Shown here: one piece after another, positions 27,840 to 42,162 of the stretch
Numbering within the stretch: the stretch's first letter is position 1
Layout of the letters: every line of letters begins with the position of its first letter
NCBI GenBank assembly: GCA_035048495.1
Contig: JASUTR010000042.1
Coordinates: 60,575-124,574 of the forward strand
Direction of reading: 5' to 3'
Length of the DNA: 64,000 nucleotides
Source of the DNA: Euptelea pleiosperma
Taxonomy: Eukaryota; Streptophyta; Magnoliopsida; Ranunculales; Eupteleaceae
Notes under the pieces: generated by a model
Told to the model about the DNA's origin: nothing
Seen by the model: the letters and a program-made list of their open reading frames with translations, nothing else
The model's database searches: none
Position numbers and translations under genes: made by a program

Positions 27840-29576
27840 TTGGACTCAAACTCTTCCATTACTATTGTTTCATCATATTTGAAGTGGTGGAACAAGATTC
27901 GTGACAGTCGAAACAAGTTAGCTCCATCCGTGCGTCAACGTCTCAAATTGGACTCAGTTTGTGTGTTACATTCCGAACCTATAACTTGTGACATTTTCGC
28001 AACCGGACCTCGTAATTGGACTCAAACTCTTGTATTTCTATTATTTCAACACATTTGATGTGTTGGAACAAGATTCGGGACGGTCGAAACTAGTTAGCTC
28101 CATCCGTTCGTCAACGTCTCAAATTGGACTCAGTTTGTGTGTTACATTCCGAAGCCTATAACTTGTGACTTTTTTGCAACCGGACCTGATAATTAGACTC
28201 ATACTCTTCCATTACTATTGTTTCAACATATTTGAAGTGTTGGAACAAGATTCGGGACAGTCGAAACAAGTTAGCTCCATCCGTTCGTCAACGTCTCAAA
28301 TTGGACTCAGTTTCTGTGTTACATTCCGAAGCCTATAACTTGTGACTTTTTCGCAACCGGACCTCATAATTAGACTCAAACTCTTCCATTACTATTGTTT
28401 TAACAGATTTGAAGTGTTGGAACAATATTTGGGATAGTCGAAACAAGTTAGGTCCATCTGTGCGTCAACGTCTCAAATTGGACTCAGTTTGTGTGGTACA
28501 TTCCGAAGCTTATAACTTGTGACTTTTTCGCAACCGGACCTCGTAATTGGACTCAAACTCTTGTATTACTATTATTTCAACACATTTGATGTGTTGGAGC
28601 AAGATTCGGGACGATCGAAACTAGTTAGCTCCATCCGTTCGTCAACGTCTCAAATTGGACTCAGTTTGTGTGTTACATTCCGAAGCCTATAACTTGTGAC
28701 TTTTTTGCAACCGGACCTCATAATTAGACTCATACTCTTCCATTACTATTGTTTCAACATATTTGAAGTGTTGGAACAAGATTCGGGACAGTCGAAACAA
28801 GTTAGCTCCATCCGTTCGTCAACGTCTCAAATTGGACTCAGTTTCTGTGTTACATTCCGAAGCCTATAACTTGTGACTTTTTCGCAACCGGACCTCATAA
28901 TTAGACTCAAACTCTTCCATTACTATTGTTTCAACAGATTTGAAGTGTGGGAACAATATTTGGAACAGTCGAAAAAAGTTAGCTCCATCCGTACGTCAAC
29001 GTCTCAAATTGGACTCAGTTTCTGTGTTGCATTCCGAAGCCTATAACTTGTGACTTTTTCGCAACCGGACCTCGTGATTGGACTCAAACTCTTCTATAAC
29101 TATTGTTTCAACACATTTGATGTGTTGGAACAAGATTCGGGACCGTCGAAACAAGTTAGCTCCATCCGTGCGTCAACGTCTCAAATTGGACTCAGTTTGT
29201 GTGTTACATTCCTAAGTCTATAACTTGTGACTTTTTCGCAACCGGACCTCGTAATTAGACTCAAACTCTTCTATTACTATTGTTTCAACAGATTTGAAGT
29301 GTTGGAATAAGATTTGGGACAGTTGAAACAAGTTAGCTCCATCCGTGCATCAACGTCTCAAATTCGACTCAATTTGTGTGTAACATTCCGAACCCTATAA
29401 CTTGTGACTTTGTCGCAATCAAACCTCGTAATTTACTCAAACTCTTCCATTATTATTATTTCAACACATTTGAAGTATTGGAACATGATTCGGGACAGGC
29501 AAAACAAGTTAGCTCCATCCGTGCGTCAACATCTCAAATTGGACATAGTTTGTGTGTTACATTCCGAAGCCAATAA
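27840..29576 (+). repeat. Higher-order cassette, n=2, type e at 29376
   Basis: The b to e distance is 1,536 bp. It shares the private marks of the 10.9 kb cassette (GTGACATTTTCG, TTGGAGCAAG, GTCGAAAAAAG) and lies one 17-monomer step after the expanded cassette. Confidence 0.87.
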
Positions 29577-31198
29577 CTTGTGACTTTTTCGCAACCGGAC
29601 CTCGTAATTGGACTCAAACTCTTCCATTACTATTGTTTCATAACATTTGAAGTGGTGGAACAAGATTCGTGACAGTCGAAACAACTTAGCTCCATCCGTG
29701 CGTCAACGTCTCAAATTGGACTCAGTTTGTGTGTTACATTCCTAAGCCTATAACTTGTGACTTTTTCGCAATCGGACCTCGTAATTGGACTCCAACTCTT
29801 CCATTACTATTGTTTCATCACATTTGAAGTAGTGGAACAAGATTCGTGACAGTCGAAACAAGTTAGCTCCATCCGTGCGTCAACGTCTCAAATTGGACTC
29901 AGTTTCTGTGTTACATTCCGAAGCCTATAACTTGTGACTTTTTCGCTACCGGAACTCGTAATTGGACTCAAACTCTTGTATTACTATTATTTCAACACAT
30001 TTGATGTGTTGGAACAAGATTCGGGACCGTCGAAACAAGTTAGCTCCATCCGTTCGTCAACGTCTCAAATTGGACTCAGTTTGTGTGTTATTTCCGAACC
30101 CTATAACTTGTGACTTTTTCGCAACCGGACCTCGTAATTGGACTCAAACTCTTCCATTACTATTGTTTCATAACATTTGAAGTGGTGGAACAAGATTCGT
30201 GACAGTCGAAACAACTTAGCTCCATCCGTTCGTCAACGTCTCAAATTGGACTCAGTTTGTGTGTTACATTCCGAAGCCTATAACTTGTGACTTTTTTGCA
30301 ACCGGACCTCATAATTAGACTCATACTCTTCCATTACTATTGTTTCATCACATTTGAAGTAGTGGAACAATATTCGTGACAGTCGAAACAAGTTAGCTCC
30401 ATCCGTGCGTCAACGTCTCAAATTGGACTCAGTTTGTGTGTTACATTCCGAAGCTTATAACTTGTGACTTTTTTGCAACCGGACCTCGTAATTGGACTCA
30501 AACTCTTCCATTACTATTGTTTCATCACATTTGAAGTGGTGGAACAAGATTCGTGACTGTCGAAACAAGTTAGCTCCATCCGTGCGTCAACGTCTCAAAT
30601 TGGACTCAGTTTGTGTGTTACATTCCGAAGGCTATAACTTGTGACTTTTTCGCAACCGGACCTCGTAATTGGACTCAAACTCTTCCATTACTATTGTTTC
30701 ATCACATTTGAAGTGGTGGAACAAGATTCGTGACAGTCGAAACAAGTTAGCTCCATCCGTGTGTCAACGTCTCAAATTGGACTCATTTGTGTGTTACATT
30801 CCTAAGTCTATAACTTGTGACTTTTTCGCAACCGGACCTCGTAATTGGACTTAAACTCTTCCATTACTATTGTTTCATCACATTTGAAGTAGTGGAACAA
30901 TATTCGTGACAGTCGAAACAAGTTAGCTCCATCCGTGCGTCAACGTCTCAAATTGGACTCAGTTTGTGTGTTACATTCCGAAGCCTATAACTTGTGACTT
31001 TTTCGCTACCGGAACTCGTAATTTGACTCAAACTCTTGTATTACTATTATTTCAACACATTTGATGTGTTGGAACAAGATTCGGGACCGTCGAAACAAGT
31101 TAGCTCCATCCGTTCGTCAACGTCTCAAATTGGACTCAGTTTGTGTGTTACATTCCTAAGTCTATAACTTGTGACTTTTTCGCAACCGGACCTCGTAA

Positions 31199-32405
31199 TT
31201 GGACTCAAACTCTTCCATTACTATTGTTTCATCACATTTGAAGTGGTGGAACAAGATTCGAGACAGTCGAAACAAGTTAGCTCCATCCGTGCGTCAACGT
31301 CTCAAATTGGACTCAGTTTGTGTGGTACATTCCGAAGCTTATAACTTGTGACTTTTTCGCAACCGGACCTCGTAATTGGACTCAAACTCTTGTATTACTA
31401 TTATTTCAACACATTTGATGTGTTGGAACAAGATTCGGGACGATCGAAACTAGTTAGCTCCATCCGTTCGTCAACGTCTCAAATTGGACTCAGTTTGTGT
31501 GTTACATTCCGAAGCCTATAACTTGTGACTTTTTTGCAACCGGACCTCATAATTAGACTCATACTCTTCCATTACTATTGTTTCAACATATTTGAAGTGT
31601 TGGAACAAGATTCGGGACAGTCGAAACAAGTTAGCTCCATCCGTTCGTCAACGTCTCAAATTGGACTCAGTTTCTGTGTTACATTCCGAAGCCTATAACT
31701 TGTGACTTTTTCGCAACCGGACCTCATAATTAGACTCAAACTCTTCCATTACTATTGTTTCAACAGATTTGAAGTGTGGGAACAATATTTGGAACAGTCG
31801 AAACAAGTTAGCTCCATCCGTACGTCAACGTCTCAAATTGGACTCAGTTTCTGTGTTGCATTCCGAAGCCTATAACTTGTGACTTTTTCGCAACCGGACC
31901 TCGTGATTGGACTCAAACTCTTCTATAACTATTGTTTCAACACATTTGATGTGTTGGAACAAGATTCGGGACCGTCGAAACAAGTTAGCTCCATCCGTGC
32001 GTCAACGTCTCAAATTGGACTCAGTTTGTGTGTTACATTCCTAAGCCTATAACTTGTGACTTTTTCGCAACCGGACCTCGTAATTGGACTCAAACTCTTC
32101 TATTACTATTGTTTCAACAGATTTGAAGTGTTGGAATAAGATTTGGGACAGTCGAAACAAGTTAGCTCCATCCGTGCATCAACGTCTCAAATTCGACTCA
32201 ATTTGTGTGTAACATTCCGAACCCTATAACTTGTGACTTTGTCGCAATCAAACCTCGTAATTTACTCAAACTCTTCCATTATTATTATTTCAACACATTT
32301 GAAGTATTGGAACATGATTCGGGACAGGCAAAACAAGTTAGCTCCATCCGTGCGTCAACATCTCAAATTGGACATAGTTTGTGTGTTACATTCCGAAGCC
32401 AATAA
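31199..32405 (+). repeat. Contracted higher-order cassette, n=1, type e at 32205
   Basis: The b monomer (GATTCGAGACAG) passes straight to the second a-f-terminal module, so one module is missing. The b to e distance is about 1,006 bp, 530 bp shorter than the reference. Confidence 0.86.
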
Positions 32406-33397
32406 CTTGTGACTTTTTCGCAACCGGACCTCTTAATTGGACTCAAACTCTTGTATTACTATTATTTTAACACATTTAATGTGTTGGAACAAGATTCGGG
32501 AAGGTCGAAACAAGTTAGCTCCATCCGTTCGTCAACGTCTCAAATTGGACTCAGTTTGTGTGTTACGTTCCGAACCCTATAACTTGTGTCTTTTTCGCAA
32601 CCGGAGCTCGTAATTGGACTCGAACTCTTCCATTACTATTGTTTCATCACATTTGAAGTAGTGGAACAAGATTCGTGACAGTCGAAACAAGTTAGCTCCA
32701 TCCGTGCGTCAACGTCTCAAATTGGACTCAATTTGTGTGTTACATTCCTAAGTCTATAACTTGTGACTTTTTCGCAACCGGACCTCGTAATTGGACTCAA
32801 ACTCTTCCATTACTATTGTTTCATCACATTTGAAGTAGTGGAACAATATTCGTGACAGTCGAAACAAGTTAGCTCCATCCGTGCGTCAACGTCTCAAATT
32901 GGACTCAGTTTGTGTGTTACATTCCGAAGCCTATAACTTGTGACTTTTTCGCTACCGGAACTCGTAATTGGACTCAAACTCTTGTATTACTATTATTTCA
33001 ACACATTTGATGTGTTGGAACAAGATTCGGGACCGTCGAAATAAGTTAGCTCCATCCGTTCGTCAACGTCTCAAATTGGACTCAGTTTGTGTGTTACATT
33101 CCTAAGTCTATAACTTGTGACTTTTTCGCAACCGGACCTCGTAATTGGACTCAAACTCTTCCATTACTATTGTTTCATCATATTTGAAGTGGTGGAACAA
33201 GATTCGTGACAGTCGAAACAAGTTAGCTCCATCCGTGCGTCAACGTCTCAAATTGGACTCAGTTTGTGTGTTACATTCCGAACCTATAACTTGTGACTTT
33301 TTCGCAACCGGACCTCGTAATTGGACTCAAACTCTTGTATTTCTATTATTTCAACACATTTGATGTGTTGGAACAAGATTCGGGACGGTCGAAACTA

Positions 33398-35382
33398 GTT
33401 AGCTCCATCCGTTCGTCAACGTCTCAAATTGGACTCAGTTTGTGTGTTACATTCCGAAGCCTATAACTTGTGACTTTTTTGCAACCGGACCTGATAATTA
33501 GACTCATACTCTTCCATTACTATTGTTTCAACATATTTGAAGTGTTGGAACAAGATTAGGGACAGTCGAAACAAGTTAGCTCCATCCGTTCGTCAACGTC
33601 TCAAATTGGACTCAGTTTCTGTGTTACATTCCGAAGCCTATAACTTGTGACTTTTTCGCAACCGGACCTCATAATTAGACTCAAACTCTTCCATTACTAT
33701 TGTTTTAACAGATTTGAAGTGTTGGAACAATATTTGGGACAGTCGAAACAAGTTAGCTCTATCCGTGCGTCAACGTCTCAAATTGGACTCAGTTTGTGTG
33801 TTATATTCCGAAGTTATAACTTGTGACTTTTTCGCAACCGGACCTCGTAATTGGACTCAAACTCTTGTATTACTATTATTTCAACACATTTGATGTGTTG
33901 GAACAAGATTCGGGACGATCGAAACTAGTTAGCTCCATCCATTCGTCAACGTCTCAAATTGGACTCAGTTTGTGTGTTACATTCCGATGCCTATAACTTG
34001 TGTCTTTTTTGCAACCGGACCTCATAATTAGACTCATACTCTTCCATTACTATTGTTTCAACATATTTGAAGTAGTGGAACAATATTCGTGACAGTCGAA
34101 ACAAGTTAGCTCCATCCGTGCGTCAACGTCTCAAATTGGACTCAGTTTCTGTGTTGCATTCCGAAGCCTATAACTTGTGACTTTTTCGCAACCGGACCTC
34201 GTGATTGGACTCAAACTCTTCTATAACTATTGTTTCAACACATTTGATGTGTTGGTACAAGATTCGGGACCGTCGAAACAAGTTAGCTCCATCCGTGCGT
34301 CAACGTCTCAAATTGGACTCAGTTTCTGTGTTACATTCCGAAGCCTATAACTTGTGACTTTTTCGCTACCGGAACTCGTAATTGGACTCAAACTCTTGTA
34401 TTACTATTATTTCAACACATTTGATGTGTTGGAACAAGATTCGGGACCGTCGAAACAAGTTAGCTCCATCCGTTCGTCAACGTCTCAAATTGGACTCAGT
34501 TTGTGTGTTATTTCCGAACCCTATAACTTGTGACTTTTTCGCAACCGGACCTCGTAATTGGACTCAAACTCTTCCATTACTATTGTTTCATAACATTTGA
34601 AGTGGTGGAACAAGATTCGTGACAGTCGAAACAACTTAGCTCCATCCGTTCGTCAACGTCTCAAATTGGACTCAGTTTGTGTGTTACATTCCGAAGCCTA
34701 TAACTTGTGACTTTTTTGCAACCGGACCTCATAATTAGACTCATACTCTTCCATTACTATTGTTTCATCACATTTGAAGTAGTGGAACAATATTCGTGAC
34801 AGTCGAAACAAGTTAGCTCCATCCGTGCGTCAACGTCTCAAATTGGACTCAGTTTGTGTGTTACATTCCGAAGCTTATAACTTGTGACTTTTTTGCAACC
34901 GGACCTCGTAATTGGACTCAAACTCTTCCATTACTATTGTTTCATCACATTTGAAGTGGTGGAACAAGATTCGTGACTGTCGAAACAAGTTAGCTCCATC
35001 CGTGCGTCAACGTCACAAATTGGACTCAGTTTGTGTGTTACATTCCGAAGGCTATAACTTGTGACTTTTTCGCAACCGGACCTCGTAATTGGACTCAAAC
35101 TCTTCCATTACTATTGTTTCATCACATTTGAAGTGGTGGAACAAGATTCGTGACAGTCGAAACAAGTTAGCTCCATCCGTGTGTCAATGTCTCAAATTGG
35201 ACTCAATTTGTGTGTTACATTCCTAAGTCTATAACTTGTGACTTTTTCGCAACCGGACCTCGTAATTGGACTTAAACTCTTCCATTACTATTGTTTCATC
35301 ACATTTGAAGTAGTGGAACAATATTCGTGACAGTCGAAACAAGTTAGCTCCATCCGTGCGTCAACGTCTCAAATTGGACTCA
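33398..35382 (+). repeat. Segmental duplication, copy 2 (pair at 13592-15576)
   Basis: Partner of the 13.6-15.6 kb segment. It is embedded in a cassette that starts normally at 33145 but loses its d-M9-e end at this junction. Confidence 0.82.
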
Positions 35383-35619
35383 GTTTGTGTGTTACATTCC
35401 GAAGCCTATAACTTGTGACTTTTTCGCTACCGGAACTCGTAATTGGACTCAAACTCTTGTATTACTATTATTTCAACACATTTGATGTGTTGGAACAAGA
35501 TTCGGGACCGTCGAAACAAGTTAGCTCCATCCGTTCGTCAACGTCTCAAATTGGACTCAGTTTGTGTGTTACATTCCTAAGTCTATAACTTGTGACTTTT
35601 TCGCAACCGGACCTCGTAA

Positions 35620-37356
35620 TTGGACTCAAACTCTTCCATTACTATTGTTTCATCATATTTGAAGTGGTGGAACAAGATTCGAGACAGTCGAAACAAGTTA
35701 GCTCCATCCGTGCGTCAACGTCTCAAATTGGACTCAGTTTGTGTGTTACATTCCGAACCTATAACTTGTGACTTTTTCGCAACCGGACCTCGTAATTGGA
35801 CTCAAACTCTTGTATTTCTATTATTTCAACACATTTGATGTGTTGGAACAAGATTCGGGACGGTCGAAACTAGTTAGCTCCATCCGTTCGTCAACGTCTC
35901 AAATTGGACTCAGTTTGTGTGTTACATTCCGAAGCCTATAACTTGTGACTTTTTTGCAACCGGACCTGATAATTAGACTCATACTCTTCCATTACTATTG
36001 TTTCAACATATTTGAAGTGTTGGAACAAGATTCGGGACAGTCGAAACAAGTTAGCTCCATCCGTTCGTCAACGTCTCAAATTGGACTCAGTTTCTGTGTT
36101 ACATTCCGAAGCCTATAACTTGTGACTTTTTCGCAACCGGACCTCATAATTAGACTCAAACTCTTCCATTACTATTGTTTTAACAGATTTGAAGTGTTGG
36201 AACAATATTTGGGATAGTCGAAACAAGTTAGGTCCATCTGTGCGTCAATGTCTCAAATTTTACTCAGTTTGTGTGGTACATTCCGAAGCTTATAACTTGT
36301 GACTTTTTCGCAACCGGACCTCGTAATTGGACTCAAACTCTTGTATTACTATTATTTCAACACATTTGATGTGTTGGAACAAGATTCGGGACGATCGAAA
36401 CTAGTTAGCTCCATCCGTTCGTCAACGTCTCAAATTGGACTCAGTTTGTGTGTTACATTCCGAAGCCTATAACTTGTGACTTTTTTGCAACCGGACCTCA
36501 TAATTAGACTCATACTCTTCCATTACTATTGTTTCAACATATTTGAAGTGTTGGAACAAGATTCGGGACAGTCGAAACAAGTTAGCTCCATCCGTTCGTC
36601 AACGTCTCAAATTGGACTCAGTTTCTGTGTTACATTCCGAAGCCTATAACTTGTGACTTTTTCGCAACCGGACCTCATAATTAGACTCAAACTCTTCCAT
36701 TACTATTGTTTCAACAGATTTGAAGTGTGGGAACAATATTTGGAACAGTCGAAACAAGTTAGCTCCATCCGTACGTCAACGTCTCAAATTGGACTCAGTT
36801 TCTGTGTTGCATTCCGAAGCCTATAACTTGTGACTTTTTCGCAACCGGACCTCGTGATTGGACTCAAACTCTTCTATAACTATTGTTTCAACACATTTGA
36901 TGTGTTGGAACAAGATTCGGGACCGTCGAAACAAGTTAGCTCCATCCGTGCGTCAACGTCTCAAATTGGACTCAGTTTGTGTGTTACATTCCTAAGTCTA
37001 TAACTTGTGACTTTTTCGCAACCGGACCTCGTAATTGGACTCAAACTCTTCTATTACTATTGTTTCAACAGATTTGAAGTGTTGGAATAAGATTTGGGAC
37101 AGTCGAAACAAGTTAGCTCCATCCGTGCATCAACGTCTCAAATTCGACTCAATTTGTGTGTAACATTCCGAACCCTATAACTTGTGACTTTGTCGCAATC
37201 AAACCTCGTAATTTACTCAAACTCTTCCATTATTATTATTTCAACACATTTGAAGTATTGGAACATGATTCGAGACAGGCAAAACAAGTTAGCTCCATCC
37301 GTGCGTCAACATCTCAAATTGGACATAGTTTGTGTGTTACATTCCGAAGCCAATAA
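35620..37356 (+). repeat. Higher-order cassette, n=2, type e at 37156
   Basis: The b to e distance is 1,536 bp. Private marks are GATTCGAGACAG in b and GATTCGAGACAGGC in the type-e monomer. The next cassette starts 2,476 bp (14 monomers) later. Confidence 0.87.
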
Positions 37357-38095
37357 CTTGTGACTTTTTCGCAACCGGACCTCTTAATTGGACTCAAACT
37401 CTTGTATTACTATTATTTTAACACATTTAATGTGTTGGAACAAGATTCGGGAAGGTCGAAACAAGTTAGCTCCATCCGTTCGTCAACGTCTCAAATTGGA
37501 CTCAGTTTGTGTGTTACGTTCCGAACCCTATAACTTGTGACTTTTTCGCAACCGGAGCTCGTAATTGGACTCGAACTCTTCCATTACTATTGTTTCATCA
37601 CATTTGAAGTAGTGGAACAAGATTCGTGACAGTCGAAACAAGTTAGCTCCATCCGTGCGTCAACGTCTCAAATTGGACTCAATTTGTGTGTTACATTCCT
37701 AAGTCTATAACTTGTGACTTTTTCGCAACCGGACCTCGTAATTGGACTCAAACTCTTCCATTACTATTGTTTCATCACATTTGAAGTAGTGGAACAATAT
37801 TCGTGACAGTCGAAACAAGTTAGCTCTATCCGTGCGTCAACGTCTCAAATTGGACTCAGTTTGTGTGTTACATTCCGAAGCCTATAACTTGTGACTTTTT
37901 CGCTACCGGAACTCGTAATTGGACTCAAACTCTTGTATTACTATTATTTCAACACATTTGATGTGTTGGAACAAGATTCGGGACCGTCGAAATAAGTTAG
38001 CTCCATCCGTTCGTCAACGTCTCAAATTGGACTCAGTTTGTGTGTTACATTCCTAAGTCTATAACTTGTGACTTTTTCGCAACCGGACCTCGTAA

Positions 38096-39832
38096 TTGGA
38101 CTCAAACTCTTCCATTACTATTGTTTCATCATATTTGAAGTGGTGGAACAAGATTCGTGACAGTCGAAACAAGTTAGCTCCATCCGTGCGTCAACGTCTC
38201 AAATTGGACTCAGTTTGTGTGTTACATTCCGAACCTATAACTTGTGACTTTTTCGCAACCGGACCTCGTAATTGGACTCAAACTCTTGTATTTCTATTAT
38301 TTCAACACATTTGATGTGTTGGAACAAGATTCGGGACGGTCGAAACTAGTTAGCTCCATCCGTTCGTCAACGTCTCAAATTGGACTCAGTTTGTGTGTTA
38401 CGTTCCGAAGCCTATAACTTGTGACTTTTTTGCAACCGGACCTGATAATTAGACTCATACTCTTCCATTACTATTGTTTCAACATATTTGAAGTGTTGGA
38501 ACAAGATTAGGGACAGTCGAAACAAGTTAGCTCCATCCGTTCGTCAACGTCTCAAATTGGACTCAGTTTCTGTGTTACATTCCGAAGCCTATAACTTGTG
38601 ACTTTTTCGCAACCGGACCTCATAATTAGACTCAAACTCTTCCATTACTATTGTTTTAACAGATTTGAAGTGTTGGAACAATATTTGGGACAGTCGAAAC
38701 AAGTTAGCTCTATCCGTGCGTCAACGTCTCAAATTGGACTCAGTTTGTGTGTTACATTCCGAAGCTTATAACTTGTGACTTTTTCGCAACCGGACCTCGT
38801 AATTGGACTCAAACTCTTGTATTACTATTATTTCAACACATTTGATGTGTTGGAACAAGATTCGGGACGATCGAAACTAGTTAGCTCCATCCATTCGTCA
38901 ACGTCTCAAATTGGACTCAGTTTGTGTGTTACATTCTGAAGCCTATAACTTGTGTCTTTTTTGCAACCGGACCTCATAATTAGACTCATACTCTTCCATT
39001 ACTATTGTTTCAACATATTTGAAGTGTTGGAACAAGATTCGGGACAGTCGAAACAAGTTAGCTCCATCCGTTCGTCAACATCTCAAATTGGACTTAGTTT
39101 CTGTGTTACATTCCGAAGCCTATAACTTGTGACTTTTTCGCAACCGGACCTCATAATTAGACTCAAACTCTTCCATTACTATTGTTTCAACAGATTTGAA
39201 GTGTGGGAACAATATTTGGAACAGTCGAAACAAGTTAGCTCCATCCGTACGTCAACGTCTCAAATTGGACTCAGTTTCTGTGTTGCATTCCGAAGCCTAT
39301 AACTTGTGACTTTTTCGCAACCGGACCTCGTGATTGGACTCAAACTCTTCTATAACTATTGTTTCAACACATTTGATGTGTTGGTACAAGATTCGGGACC
39401 GTCGAAACAAGTTAGCTCCATCCGTGCGTCAACGTCTCAAATTGGACTCAGTTTGTGTGTTACATTCCTAAGTCTATAACTTGTGACTTTTTCGCAACCG
39501 GACCTCGTAATTGGACTCAAACTCTTCTATTACTATTGTTTCAACAGATTTGAAGTGTTGGAATAAGATTTGGGACAGTCGAAACAAGTTAGCTCCATCC
39601 GTGCATCAACGTCTCAAATTCGACTCAATTTGTGTGTAACATTCCGAACCCTATAACTTGTGACTTTGTCGCAATCAAACCTCGTAATTTACTCAAACTC
39701 TTCCATTATTATTATTTCAACACATTTGAAGTATTGGAACATGATTCGGGACAGGCAAAACAAGTTAGCTCCATCCGTGCGTCAACATCTCAAATTGGAC
39801 ATAGTTTGTGTGTTACATTCCGAAGCCAATAA
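38096..39832 (+). repeat. Higher-order cassette, n=2, type e at 39632
   Basis: The b to e distance is 1,536 bp, one 14-monomer step after the previous cassette. It carries GATTAGGGACAG, CCATCCATTCG and GTTGGTACAAG, marks shared with segments at 13.7 and 33.5 kb. Confidence 0.87.
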
Positions 39833-39984
39833 CTTGTGACTTTTTCGCAACCGGACCTCGTAATTGGACTCAAACTCTTGTATTACTATTATTTCAACAC
39901 ATTTGATGTGTTGGAACAAGATTTGGGACAGTCGAAACAAGTTAGCTCCATCCGTGCATCAACGTCTCAAATTCGACTCAATTT

Positions 39985-40185
39985 GTGTGCAACATTCCGA
40001 ACCCTATAACTTGTGACTTTGTCGCAATCAAACCTCGTAATTTACTCAAACTCTTCCATTATTATTATTTCAACACATTTGAAGTATTGGAACATGATTC
40101 GGGACAGGCAAAACAAGTTAGCTCCATCCGTGCGTCAACATCTCAAATTGGACATAGTTTGTGTGTTACATTCCGAAGCCAATAA
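39985..40185 (+). repeat. Extra type-e monomer, 353 bp after the previous one
   Basis: A second type-e monomer occurs only two monomers after the one at 39632, the only such close pair seen. It carries a private GTGC for GTGT. It looks like a local dimer duplication. The segment that follows resembles the right flank of the LINE (GTTACGTTCCGAACCC, then GGAGCTCG). Confidence 0.82.
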
Positions 40186-42162
40186 CTTGTGACTTTTTCG
40201 CAACCGGACCTCGTAATTGGACTCAAACTCTTGTATTACTATTATTTCAACACATTTGATGTGTTGGAACAAGATTCGGGAAGGTCGAAACAAGTTAGCT
40301 CCATCCGTTCGTCAACGTCTCAAATTGGACTCAGTTTGTGTGTTACGTTCCGAACCCTATAACTTGTGACTTTTTCGCAACCGGAGCTCGTAATTTTACT
40401 CGAACTCTTCCATTACTATTGTTACATCACATTTGAAGTAGTGGAACAAGATTCGTGACAGTCGAAACAAGTTAGCTCCATCCGTGCATCAACGTCTCAA
40501 ATTGGACTCAGTTTGTGTGTTACATTCCGAAGCCTATAACTTGTGACTTTTTCGCTACCGGAACTCGTAATTGGACTCAAACTCTTGTATTTCTATTATT
40601 TTAACACATTTTATGTGTTGGAACAAGATTCGGGACCGTCGAAACAAGTTAGCTCCATCCGTTCGTCAACGTCTCAAATTGGACTCAGTTTGTGTGTTAT
40701 TTCCGAACCCTATAACTTGTGACTTTTTCGCAACCGGACCTCGTAATTGGACTCAAACTCTTCCATTACTATTGTTTCATAACATTTGAAGTGGTGGAAC
40801 AAGATTCGTGACAGTCGAAACAACTTAGCTCCATCCGTGCGTCAACGTCTCAAATTGGACTCAGTTTGTGTGTTACATTCCTAAGCCTATAACTTGTGAC
40901 TTTTTCGCAACCGGACCTCGTAATTGGACTCAAACTCTTCCATTACTATTGTTTCATCACATTTGAAGTAGTGGAACAAGATTCGTGACAGTCGAAACAA
41001 GTTAGCTCCATCCGTGCGTCAACGTCTCAAATTGGACTCAGTTTCTGTGTTACATTCCGAAGCCTATAACTTGTGACTTTTTCGCTACCGGAACTCTTAA
41101 TTGGACTGAAACTCTTGTATTACTATTATTTCAACACATTTGATGTGTTGGAACAAGATTCGGGACCGTCGAAACAAGTTAGCTCCATCCGTTCGTCAAC
41201 GTCTCAAATTGGACTCAGTTTGTGTGTTACATTCCTAAGTCTATAACTTGTGACTTTTTCGCAACCGGACCTCGTAATTGGACTCAAACTCTTCCATTAC
41301 TATTGTTTCATCATATTTGAAGTGGTGGAACAAGATTCGTGACAGTCGAAACAAGTTAGCTCCATCCGTGCGCCAACGTCTCTAATTGGACTCAGTTTGT
41401 GTGTTACATTCCGAAGCTTATAACTTGTGACTTTTTTGCAACCGGACCTCGTAATTGGACTCAAACTCTTCCATTACTATTGTTTCATCACATTTGAAGT
41501 GGTGGAACAAGATTCGTGACAGTCGAAACAAGTTAGCTCCATCCGTGCGTCAACGTCTCAAATTGGACTCAGTTTGTGTGTTACATTCCGAAGGCTATAA
41601 GTTGTGACTTTTTCGCAACCGGACCTCGTAATTGGACTCAAACTCTTCCATTACTATTGTTTCATCACATTTGAAGTGGTGGAACAAGATTCGTGACAGT
41701 CGAAACAAGTTAGCTCCATCCGTGTGTCAACGTCTCAAATTGGACTCAATTTGTGTGTTACATTCCTAAGTCTATAACTTGTGACTTTTTCGCAACCGGA
41801 CCTCGTAATTGGACTTAAACTCTTCCATTACTATTGTTTCATCACATTTGAAGTAGTGGAACAATATTCGTGACAGTCGAAACAAGTTAGCTCCATCCGT
41901 GCGTCAACGTCTCAAATTGGACTCAGTTTGTCTGTTACATTCCGAAGCCTATAACTTGTGACTTTTTCGCTACCGGAACTCGTAATTGGACTCAAACTCT
42001 TGTATTACTATTATTTCAACACATTTGATGTGTTGGAACAAGATTCGGGACCGTCGAAACAAGTTAGCTCCATCCGTTCGTCAACGTCTCAAATTGGACT
42101 CAGTTTGTGTGTTACATTCCTAAGTCTATAACTTGTGACTTTTTCGGAACCGGACCTCGTAA

